Notes under the pieces: generated by a model
What the model saw: the letters and a program-made list of their open reading frames with translations, nothing else
The model's database searches: none
What the model was told of the DNA's origin: nothing
DNA from: Mastigias papua
Lineage: Eukaryota; Cnidaria; Scyphozoa; Rhizostomeae; Mastigiidae
Reading direction: 5' to 3'
Assembly: GCA_964019165.1 (NCBI GenBank)
Contig: OZ025271.1
Location: 4,189,570-4,253,569, forward strand
DNA: 64,000 nt
Program-made: the position numbers and the translations under genes
Shown here: piece by piece, positions 10,310 to 24,436 of the stretch
Layout: each line of letters opens with the position of its first letter
Position numbering within the stretch: position 1 is the first letter of the stretch

Positions 10310-11455
10310 ATGCATGGACTAAATTTGGCTATAAGTGCGTTTCTCTTAACTCCAAAACATAATCTAAGCATTATTCTGCACTCTATAAAGCATTTATAAT
10401 ATCATATGACCATCAGATCTGTAGTCATTGCTCAATTGTCAGTGTTTGCACACATACGTATTTTAGGACCATTACAAGCAGTGATCATTTGTGCATATAC
10501 TGTTGTATGATTGAAATTCTGTACAAGTGCGTCACTCTCATGCCTTAAACATCTTTAACATCTATGTTTGCACCGATGTCAGTAGTTTAGCCAATGTGTC
10601 CTACTTGTATGACGGTTAGTTTCTGTTTTTACACTACATAGAGCATTAAAGAGCTTTAAAGTACGCTAAATGTTGCAAAAGCGACAACACTATGCATGGG
10701 CTACATTTGGCTATAAGTACGTGTCTCTTAGCTCCAAAACATAATCTAAGCCTATTTCTGCACTCTATAAAGCATTTATACTATCATATGACCATCAGAT
10801 CTGTAGTCATTGCTCAATTGTCAGTGTTTGCACACATACGTATTTTAGGCCCATTACAAGCAGTGATCACTTGTGCATATACTGTTGTATGATTGAAATT
10901 CTGTACAAGTGCGTCAGTCTCGTGCCTTAAACATCTTTAACATCTATGTTTGCACCGATGTCAGTAGTTTAGCCAATGTGTTCTACTTGTATGTCGGTTA
11001 GTTTCTGTTTTTACAATACATAGAGCATTAAAGAGCTTTAAAGTACGTTAAATGTTGCAAAAACGACAACACTATGCATGGGCTACATTTGGCTATAAGT
11101 ACGTGTCTCTTAGCTCCAAAACATAATCTAAGCCTATTTCTGCATTCTATAAAGCATTTATAATATCATATGACCATCAGATCTGTAGTCATTGCTCAAT
11201 TGTCAGTGTTTGCACACATACGTATTTTAGGCCCATTACAAGCAGTGATCACTTATGCATATACTGTTGTATGATTGAAATTCTGTACAAGTGCGTCAGT
11301 CGCGTGCCTTAAACATCTTTAACATCTATGTTTGCACCGATGTCAGTATTGTAGCCAATGTGTTCCACTTGTATGTCGGTTAGTTTCTGTTTTTACAATA
11401 CATAGAGCATTAAAGAGCTTTAAAGTACGCTAAATGTTGCAAAAGCGACAACACT
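10310..11455. repeat. A-B pair copy 3 followed by a C unit
   Basis: The A unit at 10310 reads 'ggaccatta' instead of 'ggaaaatta' and has a private 'gatcatttg'. The B unit at 10692 has 'ttatactatc' but ends with C-like 'gttctacttgtatgtcggtt' and 'acaatac', so its 3' part differs from the B unit at 8019. The C unit at 11074 shares the rare 'acttatgcat' with the unit at 8401, 2,673 bases earlier. Confidence 0.88.
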
Positions 11456-12865
11456 ATGCATGGGCTACATTTGGCTATAAGTACGTTTCTCTTAGCTCCA
11501 AAACATAATCTAAGCCTAATGCTGCACTCTATAAAGCATTTATAATATCATATGACCATCAGATCTGTAGTCATTGCTCAATTGTCAGTGTTTGCACACA
11601 TACGTATTTTAGGCCCATTACAAGCAGTGATCACTTGTGCATATATTGTGTATGATTGAAATTCTGTACAAGTGCGTCAGTCTCGTGCCCTACACATCTT
11701 TAACATCTATGTTTGCACCGATGTCAGTAGTTTAGCCAATGTGTCCTACTTGTATGACGGTTAGTTTCTGTTTTTAGACTACATAGAGCATTAAAGAGCT
11801 TTAAAGTACGCTAAATGTTGCAAAAGCGACAACACTATGCATGGGCTACATTTGGCTATAAGTACGTGTCTCTTAGCTTTAAAACATAATCTAAGACTAT
11901 TTCCGCACTCTATAAAGCATTTATAATATCATATGACCATCAGATCTGTAGTCATTGCTCAATTGTCAGTGTTTGCACACATACGTATTTTAGGCCCATT
12001 ACAAGCAGTGATCACTTGTGCATATACTGTTGTATGATTGAAATTCTGTACAAGTGCGTCAGTCTCGTGCCTTAAACGTCTTTAACATCTATGTTTTCAC
12101 TGATGTCAGTAGCTTAGCCAATGTGTCCTACTTATATGACGGTTAGTTTCTGCTTTTAAACTACATAGAGCATTAAAGAGCTTTAAAGTACGCTAAATGT
12201 TGCAAAAGCGACAATACTATGCATAGGCTACATTTGGCTATAAGTACGTGTCTCTTAGCTCCAAAACATAATCTAAGCCTATTTCAGCACTCTATAAAGC
12301 ATTTATTATATCATATGACCATCAGATCTGTAGTCATTGCTCAATTGTCAGTGTTTGCACACATACGTATTTTAGGCCCGTTGCAAGCAGTGATCACTTG
12401 TGCATATACTGTTGTATGATTGAAATTCTGTAGAAGTGCGTCAGTCTCATGCCTTAAACATCTTTAACATCTATGTTTGCACCGATGTCAGTAGTTTAGC
12501 CAATGTGTCCTACTTGTATGTCGGATATTTTCTGTTTTTACACTACATAGAGCATTAAAGAGCTTTGAAGTACGCTAAATGTTGCAAAAACGACAACACT
12601 ATGCATGGACTAAATTTGGCTATAAGTGCGTTTCTCTTAACTCCAAAACATAATCTAAGCCTATTTCTGCATTCTATAAAGCATTTATAATATCATATGA
12701 CCATCAGATCTGTAGTCATTGCTCAATTGTCAGTGTTTGCACACATACGTATTTTAGGCCCATTACAAGCAGTGATCACTTGTGCATATACTGTTGTATG
12801 ATTGAAATTCTGTACAAGTGCGTCAGTCGCGTGCCTTAAACATCTTTAACATCTATGTTTGCACC
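11456..12865. repeat. D-E-F-A/C block, copy 1 of an 8-mer-spaced repeat
   Basis: The ordered markers are: 'cctaatgctgc', 'atattgtgtatg' and 'gccctacac' (D); 'cttagctttaaaac', 'aaacgtc' and 'ttttcactgatg' (E); 'gcatagg', 'tttcagcac', 'cccgttgc' and 'tgtagaag' (F); then a unit with an A start and C middle. All recur in the same order 3,055 bases later. Similarity ends near 12865, where this copy has 'gatgtcagtagtttag' and the other 'gatttcagtattttag'. The F unit has 'ttattatatc', not the usual 'ttataatatc'. Confidence 0.9.
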
Positions 12866-14510
12866 GATGTCAGTAGTTTAGCCAATGTGTCCTACTTGTA
12901 TGACGGTTAGTTTCTGTTTTTACACTACCTAGAGCATTAAAGAGCTTTAAAGTACGTTAAATGTTGCAAAAACGACAACACTATGCATGGGCTACATTTG
13001 GCTATAAGTACGTGTCTCTTAGCTCCAAAACATAATCTAAGCCTATTTCTGCATTCTATAAAGCATTTATAATATCATATGACCATCAGATCTGTAGTCA
13101 TTGCTCAATTGTCAGTGTTTGCACACATACGTATTTTAGGCCCATTACAAGCAGTGATCACTTGTGCATATACTGTTGTATGATTGAAATTCTGTACAAG
13201 TGCGTCAGTCGCGTGCCTTAAACATCTTTAACATCTATGTTTGCACCGATTTCAATATTTTAGCCAATGTGTTCTACTTGTATGTCGGTTAGTTTCTGTT
13301 TTTACAATACATAGAGCATTAAAGAGCTTTAAAGTACGTTAAATGTTGCAAAAACGACAACACTATGCATGGGCTACATTTGGCTATAAGTACGTGTCTC
13401 TTAGCTCCAAAACATAATCTAAGCCTATTTCTGCATTCTATAAAGCATTTATAATATCATATGACCATCAGATCTGTAGTCATTGCTCAATTGTCAGTGT
13501 TTGCACACATACGTATTTTAGGCCCATTACAAGCAGTGATCACTTATGCATATACTGTTGTATGATTGAAATTCTGTACAAGTGCGTCAGTCGCGTGCCT
13601 TAAACATCTTTAACATCTATGTTTGCACCGAAGTCAGTATTGTAGCCAATGTGTTCCACTTGTATGTCGGTTAGTTTCTGTTTTTACAATACATAGAGCA
13701 TTAAAGAGCTTTAAAGTACGCTAAATGTTGCAAAAGCGACAACACTATGCATGGGCTACATTTGGCTATAAGTACGTGTCTCTTAGCTCCAAAACATAAT
13801 CTAAGCCTAATGCTGCACTCTATAAAGCATTTATAATATCATATGACCATCAGATCTGTAGTCATTGCTCAATTGTCAGTGTTTGCACACATACGTATTT
13901 TAGGCCCATTGCAAGCAGTGATCACTTATGCATATACTGTTGTATGATTGAAATTCTGTACAAGTGCGTCAGTCGCGTGCCTTAAACATCTTTAACATCT
14001 ATGTTTGCACCGAAGTCAGTATTGTAGCCAATGTGTTCCACTTGTATGTCGGTTAGTTTCTGTTTTTACAATACATAGAGCATTAAAGAGCTTTAAAGTA
14101 CGCTAAATGTTGCAAAAACGACAACACTATGCATGGGCTACATTTGGCTATAAGTACGTGTCTCTTAGCTCCAAAACATAATCTAAGCCTATTTCTGCAT
14201 TCTATAAAGCATTTATAATATCATATGACCATCAGATCTGTAGTCATTGCTCAATTGTCAGTGTTTGCACACATACGTATTTTAGGCCCATTGCAAGCAG
14301 TGATCACTTGTGCATATACTGTTGTATGATTGAAATTCTGTACAAGTGCGTCAGTCGCGTGCCTTAAACATCTTTAACATCTATGTTTGCACCGAAGTCA
14401 GTATTGTAGCCAATGTGTTCCACTTGTATGTCGGTTAGTTTCTGTTTTTACAATACATAGAGCATTAAAGAGCTTTAAAGTACGCTAAATGTTGCAAAAG
14501 CGACAACACT
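12866..14510. repeat. Run of C-type monomers
   Basis: Between the two 8-mer-spaced blocks lie C-rich units sharing 'cagtcgcg', 'ttgtagcc', 'ttccacttg' and 'acaatac'. A 'cgaagtcag' trait appears in three consecutive units (near 13629, 14011 and 14393), so these were probably amplified one monomer at a time. The unit at about 13747 has the D-type 'cctaatgctgc' start but C-type 3' half and is a recombinant. No gene is seen. Confidence 0.85.
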
Positions 14511-15920
14511 ATGCATGGGCTACATTTGGCTATAAGTACGTGTCTCTTAGCTCCAAAACATAATCTAAGCCTAATGCTGCACTCTATAAAGCATTTATAA
14601 TATCATATGACCATCAGATCTGTAGTCATTGCTCAATTGTCAGTGTTTGCACACATACGTATTTTAGGCCCATTACAAGCAGTGATCACTTGTGCATATA
14701 TTGTGTATGATTGAAATTCTGTACAAGTGCGTCAGTCTCGTGCCCTACACATCTTTAACATCTATGTTTGCACCGATGTCAGTAGTTTAGCCAATGTGTC
14801 CTACTTGTATGACGGTTAGTTTCTGTTTTTAGACTACATAGAGCATTAAAGAGCTTTAAAGTACGCTAAATGTTGCAAAAGCGACAACACTATGCATGGG
14901 CTACATTTGGCTATAAGTACGTGTCTCTTAGCTTTAAAACATAATCTAAGACTATTTCCGCACTCTATAAAGCATTTATAATATCATATGACCATCAGAT
15001 CTGTAGTCATTGCTCAATTGTCAGTGTTTGCACACATACGTATTTTAGGCCCATTACAAGCAGTGATCACTTGTGCATATACTGTTGTATGATTGAAATT
15101 CTGTACAAGTGCGTCAGTCTCGTGCCTTAAACGTCTTTAACATCTATGTTTTCACTGATGTCAGTAGCTTAGGCAATGTGTCCTACTTATATGACGGTTA
15201 GTTTCTGCTTTTAAACTACATAGAGCATTAAAGAGCTTTAAAGTACGCTAAATGTTGCAAAAGCGACAATACTATGCATAGGCTACATTTGGCTATAAGT
15301 ACGTGTCTCTTAGCTCCAAAACATAATCTAAGCCTATTTCAGCACTCTATAAAGCATTTATAATATCATATGACCATCAGATCTGTAGTCATTGCTCAAT
15401 TGTCAGTGTTTGCACACATACGTATTTTAGGCCCGTTGCAAGCAGTGATCACTTGTGCATATACTGTTGTATGATTGAAATTCTGTAGAAGTGCGTCAGT
15501 CTCATGCCTTAAACATCTTTAACATCTATGTTTGCACCGATGTCAGTAGTTTAGCCAATGTGTCCTACTTGTATGTCGGATATTTTCTGTTTTTACACTA
15601 CATAGAGCATTAAAGAGCTTTGAAGTACGCTAAATGTTGCAAAAACGACAACACTATGCATGGACTAAATTTGGCTATAAGTGCGTTTCTCTTAACTCCA
15701 AAACATAATCTAAGCCTATTTCTGCATTCTATAAAGCATTTATAATATCATATGACCATCAGATCTGTAGTCATTGCTCAATTGTCAGTGTTTGCACACA
15801 TACGTATTTTAGGCCCATTACAAGCAGTGATCACTTGTGCATATACTGTTGTATGATTGAAATTCTGTACAAGTGCGTCAGTCGCGTGCCTTAAACATCT
15901 TTAACATCTATGTTTGCACC
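14511..15920. repeat. D-E-F-A/C block, copy 2
   Basis: This block repeats 11456-12865 at an offset of 3,055 bases, including 'gccctacac' at 14739, 'cttagctttaaaac' near 14929, 'gcatagg' at 15276 and 'cccgttgc' near 15432. Differences are few: 'cttaggcaatg' near 15168 against 'cttagccaatg', and 'ttataatatc' against 'ttattatatc' in the F unit. Confidence 0.9.
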
Positions 15921-18900
15921 GATTTCAGTATTTTAGCCAATGTGTTCTACTTGTATGTCGGTTAGTTTCTGTTTTTACAATACATAGAGCATTAAAGAGC
16001 TTTAAAGTACGCTAAATGTTGCAAAAGCGACAACACTATGCATGGGCTACATTTGGCTATAAGTACGTGTCTCTTAGCTCCAAAACATAATCTAAGCCTA
16101 TTTCTGCATTCTATAAAGCATTTATAATATCATATGACCATCAGATCTGTAGTCATTGCTCAATTGTCAGTGTTTGCACACATACGTATTTTAGGCCCAT
16201 TGCAAGCAGTGATCACTTGTGCATATACTGTTGTATGATTGAAATTCTGTACAAGTGCGTCAGTCGCGTGCCTTAAACATCTTTAACATCTATGTTTGCA
16301 CCGATGTCAGTATTGTAGCCAATGTGTTCCACTTGTATGTCGGTTAGTTTCTGTTTTTACACTACATAGAGCATTAAAGAGCTTTAAAGTACGCTAAATG
16401 TTGCAAAAGCGACAACACTATGCATGGGCTACATTTGGCTATAAGTACGTGTCTCTTAGCTCCAAAACATAATCTAAGCCTAATGCTGCACTCTATAAAG
16501 CATTTATAATATCATATGACCATCAGATCTGTAGTCATTGCTCAATTGTCAGTGTTTGCACACATACGTATTTTAGGCCCATTACAAGCAGTGATCACTT
16601 GTGCATATATTGTGTATGATTGAAATTCTGTACAATTGCGTCAGTCTCGTGCCTTAAACATCTTTAACATCTATGTTTTCACTGATGTCAGTAGCTTAGC
16701 CAATGTGTCCTACTTATATGACGGTTAGTTTCTGCTTTTGAACTACATAGAGCATTAAAGAGCTTTAAAGTACGCTAAATGTTGCAAAAGCGACAATACT
16801 ATGCATAGGCTACATTTGGCTATAAGTACGTGTCTCTTAGCTCCAAAACATAATCTAAGCCTATTTCAGCACTCTATAAAGCATTTATAATATCATATGA
16901 CCATCAGATCTGTAGTCATTGCTCAATTGTCAGTGTTTGCACACATACGTATTTTAGGCCCGTTGCAAGCAGTGATCACTTGTGCATATACTGTTGTATG
17001 ATTGAAATTCTGTAGAAGTGCGTCAGTCTCATGCCTTAAACATCTTTAACATCTATGTTTGCACCGATGTCAGTAGTTTAGCCAATGTGTCCTACTTGTA
17101 TGTCGGATATTTTCTGTTTTTACACTACATAGAGCATTAAAGAGCTTTGAAGTACGCTAAATGTTGCAAAAACGACAACACTATGCATGGACTAAATTTG
17201 GCTATAAGTGCGTTTCTCTTAACTCCAAAACATAATCTAAGCCTATTTCTGCATTCTATAAAGCATTTATAATATCATATGACCATCAGATCTGTAGTCA
17301 TTGCTCAATTGTCAGTGTTTGCACACATACGTATTTTAGGTTCATTACAAGCAGTGATCACTTGTGCATATACTGTTGTATGATTGAAATTCTGTACAAG
17401 TGCGTCAGTCTCGTGCCTTAAACGTCTTTAACATCTATGTTTTCACTGATGTCAGTAGCTTAGCCAATGTGTCCTACTTATATGACGGTTAGTTTCTGCT
17501 TTTAAACTACATAGAGCATTAAAGAGCTTTAAAGTACGCTAAATGTTGCAAAAGCGACAATACTATGCATAGGCTACATTTGGCTATAAGTACGTGTCTC
17601 TTAGCTCCAAAACATAATCTAAGCCTATTTCAGCACTCTATAAAGCATTTATAATATCATATGACCATCAGATCTGTAGTCATTGCTCAATTGTCAGTGT
17701 TTGCACACATACGTATTTTAGGCCCATTGCAAGCAGTGATCACTTGTGCATATACTGTTGTATGATTGAAATTCTGTAGAAGTGCGTCAGTCTCATGCCT
17801 TAAACATCTTTAACATCTATGTTTGCACCGATGTCAGTAGTTTAGCCAATGTGTCCTACTTGTATGTCGGATATTTTCTGTTTTTACACTACATAGAGCA
17901 TTAAAGAGCTTTGAAGTACGCTAAATGTTGCAAAAACGACAACACTATGCATGGACTAAATTTGGCTATAAGTACGTTTCTCTTAACTCCAAAACATAAT
18001 CTAAGCATTATTCTGCACTCTATAAAGCATTTATAATATCATATGACCATCAGATCTGTAGTCATTGCTCAATTGTCAGTGTTTGCACACATACGTATTT
18101 TAGGCCCATTACAAGCAGTGATCACTTGTGCATATACTGTTGTATGATTGAAATTCTGTAGAAGTGCGTCAGTCTCATGCCTTAAACATCTTTAACATCT
18201 ATGTTTGCACCGATGTCAGTAGTTTAGCCAATGTGTCCTACTTGTATGTCGGATATTTTCTGTTTTTACACTACATAGAGCATTAAAGAGCTTTGAAGTA
18301 CGCTAAATGTTGCAAAAACGACAACACTATGCATGGACTAAATTTGGCTATAAGTGCGTTTCTCTTAACTCCAAAACATAATCTAAGCCTATTTCTGCAT
18401 TCTATAAAGCATTTATAATATCATATGACCATCAGATCTGTAGTCATTGCTCAATTGTCAGTGTTTGCACACATACGTATTTTAGGCCCATTACAAGCAG
18501 TGATCACTTGTGCATATACTGTTGTATGATTGAAATTCTGTACAAGTGCGTCAGTCGCGTGCCTTAAACATCTTTAACATCTATGTTTGCACCGATTTCA
18601 GTATTTTAGCCAATGTGTTCTACTTGTATGTCGGTTAGTTTCTGTTTTTACAATACATAGAGCATTAAAGAGCTTTAAAGTACGCTAAATGTTGCAAAAG
18701 CGACAACACTATGCATGGGCTACATTTGGCTATAAGTACGTGTCTCTTAGCTCCAAAACATAATCTAAGCCTAATGCTGCACTCTATAAAGCATTTATAA
18801 TATCATATGACCATCAGATCTGTAGTCATTGCTCAATTGTCAGTGTTTGCACACATACGTATTTTAGGCCCATTACAAGCAGTGATCACTTGTGCATATA

Positions 18901-19855
18901 CTGTTGTATGATTGAAATTCTGTACAAGTGCGTCAGTCTCGTGCCTTAAACATCTTTAACATCTATGTTTGCACCGATGTCAGTAGTTTAGCCAATGTGT
19001 CCTACTTGTATGACGGTTAGTTTCTGTTTTTACACTACATAGAGCATTAAAGAGCTTTAAAGTACGTTAAATGTTGCAAAAACGACAACACTATGCATGG
19101 GCTACATTTGGCTATAAGTACGTGTCTCTTAGCTCCAAAACATAATCTAAGCCTATTTCTGCATTCTATAAAGCATTTATAATATCATATGACCATCAGA
19201 TCTGTAGTCATTGCTCAATTGTCAGTGTTTGCACACATACGTATTTTAGGCCCATTACAAGCAGTGATCACTTGTGCATATATTGTGTATGATTGAAATT
19301 CTGTACAAGTGCGTCAGTCTCGTGCCTTACACATCTTTAACATCTATGTTTGCACCGATGTCAGTAGTTTAGCCAATGTGTCCTACTTGTATGACGGTTA
19401 GTTTCTGTTTTTAGACTACATAGAGCATTAAAGAGCTTTAAAGTACGCTAAATGTTGCAAAAGCGACAACACTATGCATGGGCTACATTTGGCTATAAGT
19501 ACGTGTCTCTTAGCTCCAAAACATAATCTAAGACTATTTCCGCACTCTATAAAGCATTTATAATATCAGATGACCATCAGATCTGTAGTCATTGCTCAAT
19601 TGTCAGTGTTTGCACACATACGTATTTTAGGCCCATTACAAGCAGTGATCACTTGTGCATATACTGTTGTATGATTGAAATTCTGTACAAGTGCGTCAGT
19701 CTCGTGCCTTAAACGTCTTTAACATCTATGTTTTCACTGATGTCAGTAGCTTAGCCAATGTGTCCTACTTATATGACGGTTAGTTTCTGCTTGTAAACTA
19801 CATAGAGCATTAAAGAGCTTTAAAGTACGCTAAATGTTGCAAAAGCGACAATACT
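15921..19855. repeat. Mixed C/D/F/A monomers with repeated F units
   Basis: F units start at 16801 and 17565, after one at 15274 and before one at 19856. Each is preceded by the 'ttttcactgatg' and 'acttatatgacgg' traits. The spacing from 15274 to 16801 is 1,527 bases (four monomers) and from 16801 to 17565 is 764 (two). The unit at 16420 is a D start joined to an F-preceding end and has a private 'acaattgcg'. The unit near 17183 carries a private 'taggttcatt'. The E unit near 19475 has 'atatcagatga', breaking the NdeI-type palindrome. Confidence 0.85.
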
Positions 19856-21382
19856 ATGCATAGGCTACATTTGGCTATAAGTACGTGTCTCTTAGCTCCA
19901 AAACATAATCTAAGCCTATTTCAGCACTCTATAAAGCATTTATAATATCATATGACCATCAGATCTGTAGTCATTGCTCAATTGTCAGTGTTTGCACACA
20001 TACGTATTTTAGGCCCATTGCAAGCAGTGATCACTTGTGCATATACTGTTGTATGATTGAAATTCTGTAGAAGTGCGTCAGTCTCATGCCTTAAACATCT
20101 TTAACATCTATGTTTGCACCGATGTCAGTAGTTTAGCCAATGTGTCCTACTTGTATGTCGGATATTTTCTGTTTTTACACTACATAGAGCATTAAAGAGC
20201 TTTGAAGTACGCTAAATGTTGCAAAAACGACAACACTATGCATGGGCTACATTTGGCTATAAGTGCGTTTCTCTTAACTCCAAAACATAATCTAAGCATT
20301 ATTCTGCACTCTATAAAGCATTTATAATATCATATGACCATCAGATCTGTAGTCATTGCTCAATTGTCAGTGTTTGCACACATACGTATTTTAGGCCCAT
20401 TACAAGCAGTGATCACTTGTGCATATACTGTTGTATGATTGAAATTCTGTACAAGTGCGTCACTCTCATGCCTTAAACATCTTTAACATCTATGTTTGCA
20501 CCGATGTCAGTAGTTTAGCCAATGTGTCCTACTTGTATGACGGTTAGTTTCAGTTTTTACACTACATAGAGCATTAAAGAGCTTTAAAGTACGCTAAATG
20601 TTGCAAAAGCGACAACACTATGCATGGGCTACATTTGGCTATAAGTACGTGTCTCTTAGCTCCAAAACATAATCTAAGCCTATTTCTGCACTCTATAAAG
20701 CATTTATACTATCATATGACCATCAGATCTGTAGTCATTGCTCAATTGTCAGTGTTTGCACACATACGTATTTTAGGCCCATTACAAGCAGTGATCACTT
20801 GTGCATATACTGTTGTATGATTGAAATTCTGTACAAGTGCGTCAGTCTCGTGCCTTAAACATCTTTAACATCTATGTTTGCACCGATGTCAGTAGTTTAG
20901 CCAATGTGTCCTACTTGTATGACGGTTAGTTTCTGTTTTTACACTACATAGAGCATTAAAGAGCTTTAAAGTACGTTAAATGTTGCAAAAACGACAACAC
21001 TATGCATGGGCTACATTTGGCTATAAGTACGTGTCTCTTAGCTCCAAAACATAATCTAAGCCTATTTCTGCATTCTATAAAGCATTTATAATATCATATG
21101 ACCATCAGATCTGTAGTCATTGCTCAATTGTCAGTGTTTGCACACATACGTATTTTAGGCCCATTACAAGCAGTGATCACTTGTGCATATATTGTGTATG
21201 ATTGAAATTCTGTACAAGTGCGTCAGTCTCGTGCCTTACACATCTTTAACATCTATGTTTGCACCGATGTCAGTAGTTTAGCCAATGTGTCCTACTTGTA
21301 TGACGGTTAGTTTCTGCTTTTAAACTACATAGAGCATTAAAGAGCTTTAAAGTACGCTAAATGTTGCAAAAGCGACAATACT
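19856..21382. repeat. F-A-B-C 4-mer higher-order repeat, copy 1
   Basis: The order is F (19856; 'gcatagg', 'tttcagcac', 'tgtagaag', 'ggatattttc'), A (20238; 'agtgcgtttctc', 'cattattc', 'cactctcatg', 'tttcagttttt'), B (20620; 'ttatactatc') and C (21002; 'ctgcattc', here with 'atattgtgtatg'). The unit is 1,527 bp because the fourth monomer is 1 bp short. The 'tttcagttttt' marker near 20548 recurs at intervals of 1,527, 1,527 and 2,289 bases. Confidence 0.93.
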
Positions 21383-22909
21383 ATGCATAGGCTACATTTG
21401 GCTATAAGTACGTGTCTCTTAGCTCCAAAACATAATCTAAGCCTATTTCAGCACTCTATAAAGCATTTATAATATCATATGACCATCAGATCTGTAGTCA
21501 TTGCTCAATTGTCAGTGTTTGCACACATACGTATTTTAGGCCCATTGCAAGCAGTGATCACTTGTGCATATACTGTTGTATGATTGAAATTCTGTAGAAG
21601 TGCGTCAGTCTCATGCCTTAAACATCTTTAACATCTATGTTTGCACCGATGTCAGTAGTTTAGCCAATGTGTCCTACTTGTATGACGGTTAGTTTCTGTT
21701 TTTACACTACATAGAGCATTAAAGAGCTTTGAAGTACGCTAAATGTTGCAAAAACGACAACACTATGCATGGACTAAATTTGGCTATAAGTGCGTTTCTC
21801 TTAACTCCAAAACATAATCTAAGCATTATTCTGCACTCTATAAAGCATTTATAATATCATATGACCATCAGATCTGTAGTCATTGCTCAATTGTCAGTGT
21901 TTGCACACATACGTATTTTAGGCCCATTACAAGCAGTGATCACTTGTGCATATACTGTTGTATGATTGAAATTCTGTACAAGTGCGTCACTCTCATGCCT
22001 TAAACATCTTTAACATCTATGTTTGCACCGATGTCAGTAGTTTAGCCAATGTGTCCTACTTGTATGACGGTTAGTTTCAGTTTTTACACTACATAGAGCA
22101 TTAAAGAGCTTTAAAGTACGCTAAATGTTGCAAAAGCGACAACACTATGCATGGGCTACATTTGGCTATAAGTACGTGTCTCTTAGCTCCAAAACATAAT
22201 CTAAGCCTATTTCTGCACTCTATAAAGCATTTATACTATCATATGACCATCAGATCTGTAGTCATTGCTCAATTGTCAGTGTTTGCACACATACGTATTT
22301 TAGGCCCATTACAAGCAGTGATCACTTGTGCATATACTGTTGTATGATTGAAATTCTGTACAAGTGCGTCAGTCTCGTGCCTTAAACATCTTTAACATCT
22401 ATGTTTGCACCGATGTCAGTAGTTTAGCCAATGTGTCCTACTTGTATGACGGTTAGTTTCTGTTTTTACACTACATAGAGCATTAAAGAGCTTTAAAGTA
22501 CGCTAAATGTTGCAACAACGACAACACTATGCATGGGCTACATTTGGCTATAAGTACGTGTCTCTTAGCTCCAAAACATAATCTAAGCCTATTTCTGCAT
22601 TCTATAAAGCATTTATAATATCATATGACCATCAGATCTGTAGTCATTGCTCAATTGTCAGTGTTTGCACACATACGTATTTTAGGCCCATTACAAGCAG
22701 TGATCACTTGTGCATATACTGTATATGATTGAAATTCTGCACAAGTGCGTCAGTCGCGTGCCTTACACATCTTTAACATCTATGTTTGCACCGATGTCAG
22801 TATTTTAGCCAATGTGTTCTACTTGTATGTCGGTTAGTTTCTGTTTTTACAATACATAGAGCATTAAAGAGCTTTAAAGTAGGCTAAATGTTGCAAAAGC
22901 GACAACACT
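21383..22909. repeat. F-A-B-C 4-mer higher-order repeat, copy 2
   Basis: The same four subtypes in the same order, 1,527 bp long. The F unit differs from copy 1 by 'gacggttagtttc' in place of 'gtcggatattttc'. The A unit starts with 'ggactaaat' where copy 1 has 'gggctacat'. The C unit here has 'ctgtatatgattg' and 'ttctgcacaag' (near 22721), a version shared with the next copies, and 'caacaacg' at its 5' junction. Confidence 0.93.
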
Positions 22910-24436
22910 ATGCATGGGCTACATTTGGCTATAAGTACGTGTCTCTTAGCTCCAAAACATAATCTAAGCCTATTTCAGCACTCTATAAAGCATTTATAAT
23001 ATCATATGACCATCAGATCTGTAGTCATTGCTCAATTGTCAGTGTTTGCACACATACGTATTTTAGGCCCATTGCAAGCAGTGATCACTTGTGCATATAC
23101 TGTTGTATGATTGAAATTCTGTAGAAGTGCGTCAGTCTCATGCCTTAAACATCTTTAACATCTATGTTTGCACCGATGTCAGTAGTTTAGCCAATGTGTC
23201 CTACTTGTATGACGGTTAGTTTCTGTTTTTACACTACATAGAGCATTAAAGAGCTTTGAAGTACGCTAAATGTTGCAAAAACGACAACACTATGCATGGA
23301 CTAAATTTGGCTATAAGTGCGTTTCTCTTAACTCCAAAACATAATCTAAGCATTATTCTGCACTCTATAAAGCATTTATAATATCATATGACCATCAGAT
23401 CTGTAGTCATTGCTCAATTGTCAGTGTTTGCACACATACGTATTTTAGGCCCATTACAAGCAGTGATCACTTGTGCATATACTGTTGTATGATTGAAATT
23501 CTGTACAAGTGCGTCACTCTCATGCCTTAAACATCTTTAACATCTATGTTTGCACCGATGTCAGTAGTTTAGCCAATGTGTCCTACTTGTATGACGGTTA
23601 GTTTCAGTTTTTACACTACATAGAGCATTAAAGAGCTTTAAAGTACGCTAAATGTTGCAAAAGCGACAACACTATGCATGGGCTACATTTGGCTATAAGT
23701 ACGTGTCTCTTAGCTCCAAAACATAATCTAAGCCTATTTCTGCACTCTATAAAGCATTTATACTATCATATGACCATCAGATCTGTAGTCATTGCTCAAT
23801 TGTCAGTGTTTGCACACATACGTATTTTAGGCCCATTACAAGCAGTGATCACTTGTGCATATACTGTTGTATGATTGAAATTCTGTACAAGTGCGTCAGT
23901 CTCGTGCCTTAAACATCTTTAACATCTATGTTTGCACCGATGTCAGTAGTTTAGCCAATGTGTCCTACTTGTATGACGGTTAGTTTCTGTTTTTACACTA
24001 CATAGAGCATTAAAGAGCTTTAAAGTACGTTAAATGTTGCAACAACGACAACACTATGCATGGGCTACATTTGGCTATAAGTACGTGTCTCTTAGCTCCA
24101 AAACATAATCTAAGCCTATTTCTGCATTCTATAAAGCATTTATAATATCATATGACCATCAGATCTGTAGTCATTGCTCAATTGTCAGTGTTTGCACACA
24201 TACGTATTTTAGGCCCATTACAAGCAGTGATCACTTGTGCATATACTGTATATGATTGAAATTCTGCACAAGTGCGTCAGTCGCGTGCCTTACACATCTT
24301 TAACATCTATGTTTGCACCGATGTCAGTATTTTAGCCAATGTGTTCTACTTGTATGTCGGTTAGTTTCTGTTTTTACAATACATAGAGCATTAAAGAGCT
24401 TTAAAGTAGGCTAAATGTTGCAAAAGCGACAACACT
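22910..24436. repeat. F-A-B-C 4-mer higher-order repeat, copy 3
   Basis: Again F, A, B, C in 1,527 bp. Its C unit carries 'ctgtatatgattg' and 'ttctgcacaag' near 24248, as in copies 2 and 4. The F unit begins 'gcatggg' rather than 'gcatagg', so its first bases come from another subtype. Its close match to the copy beginning at 25199 suggests both come from one recent amplification. Confidence 0.93.
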
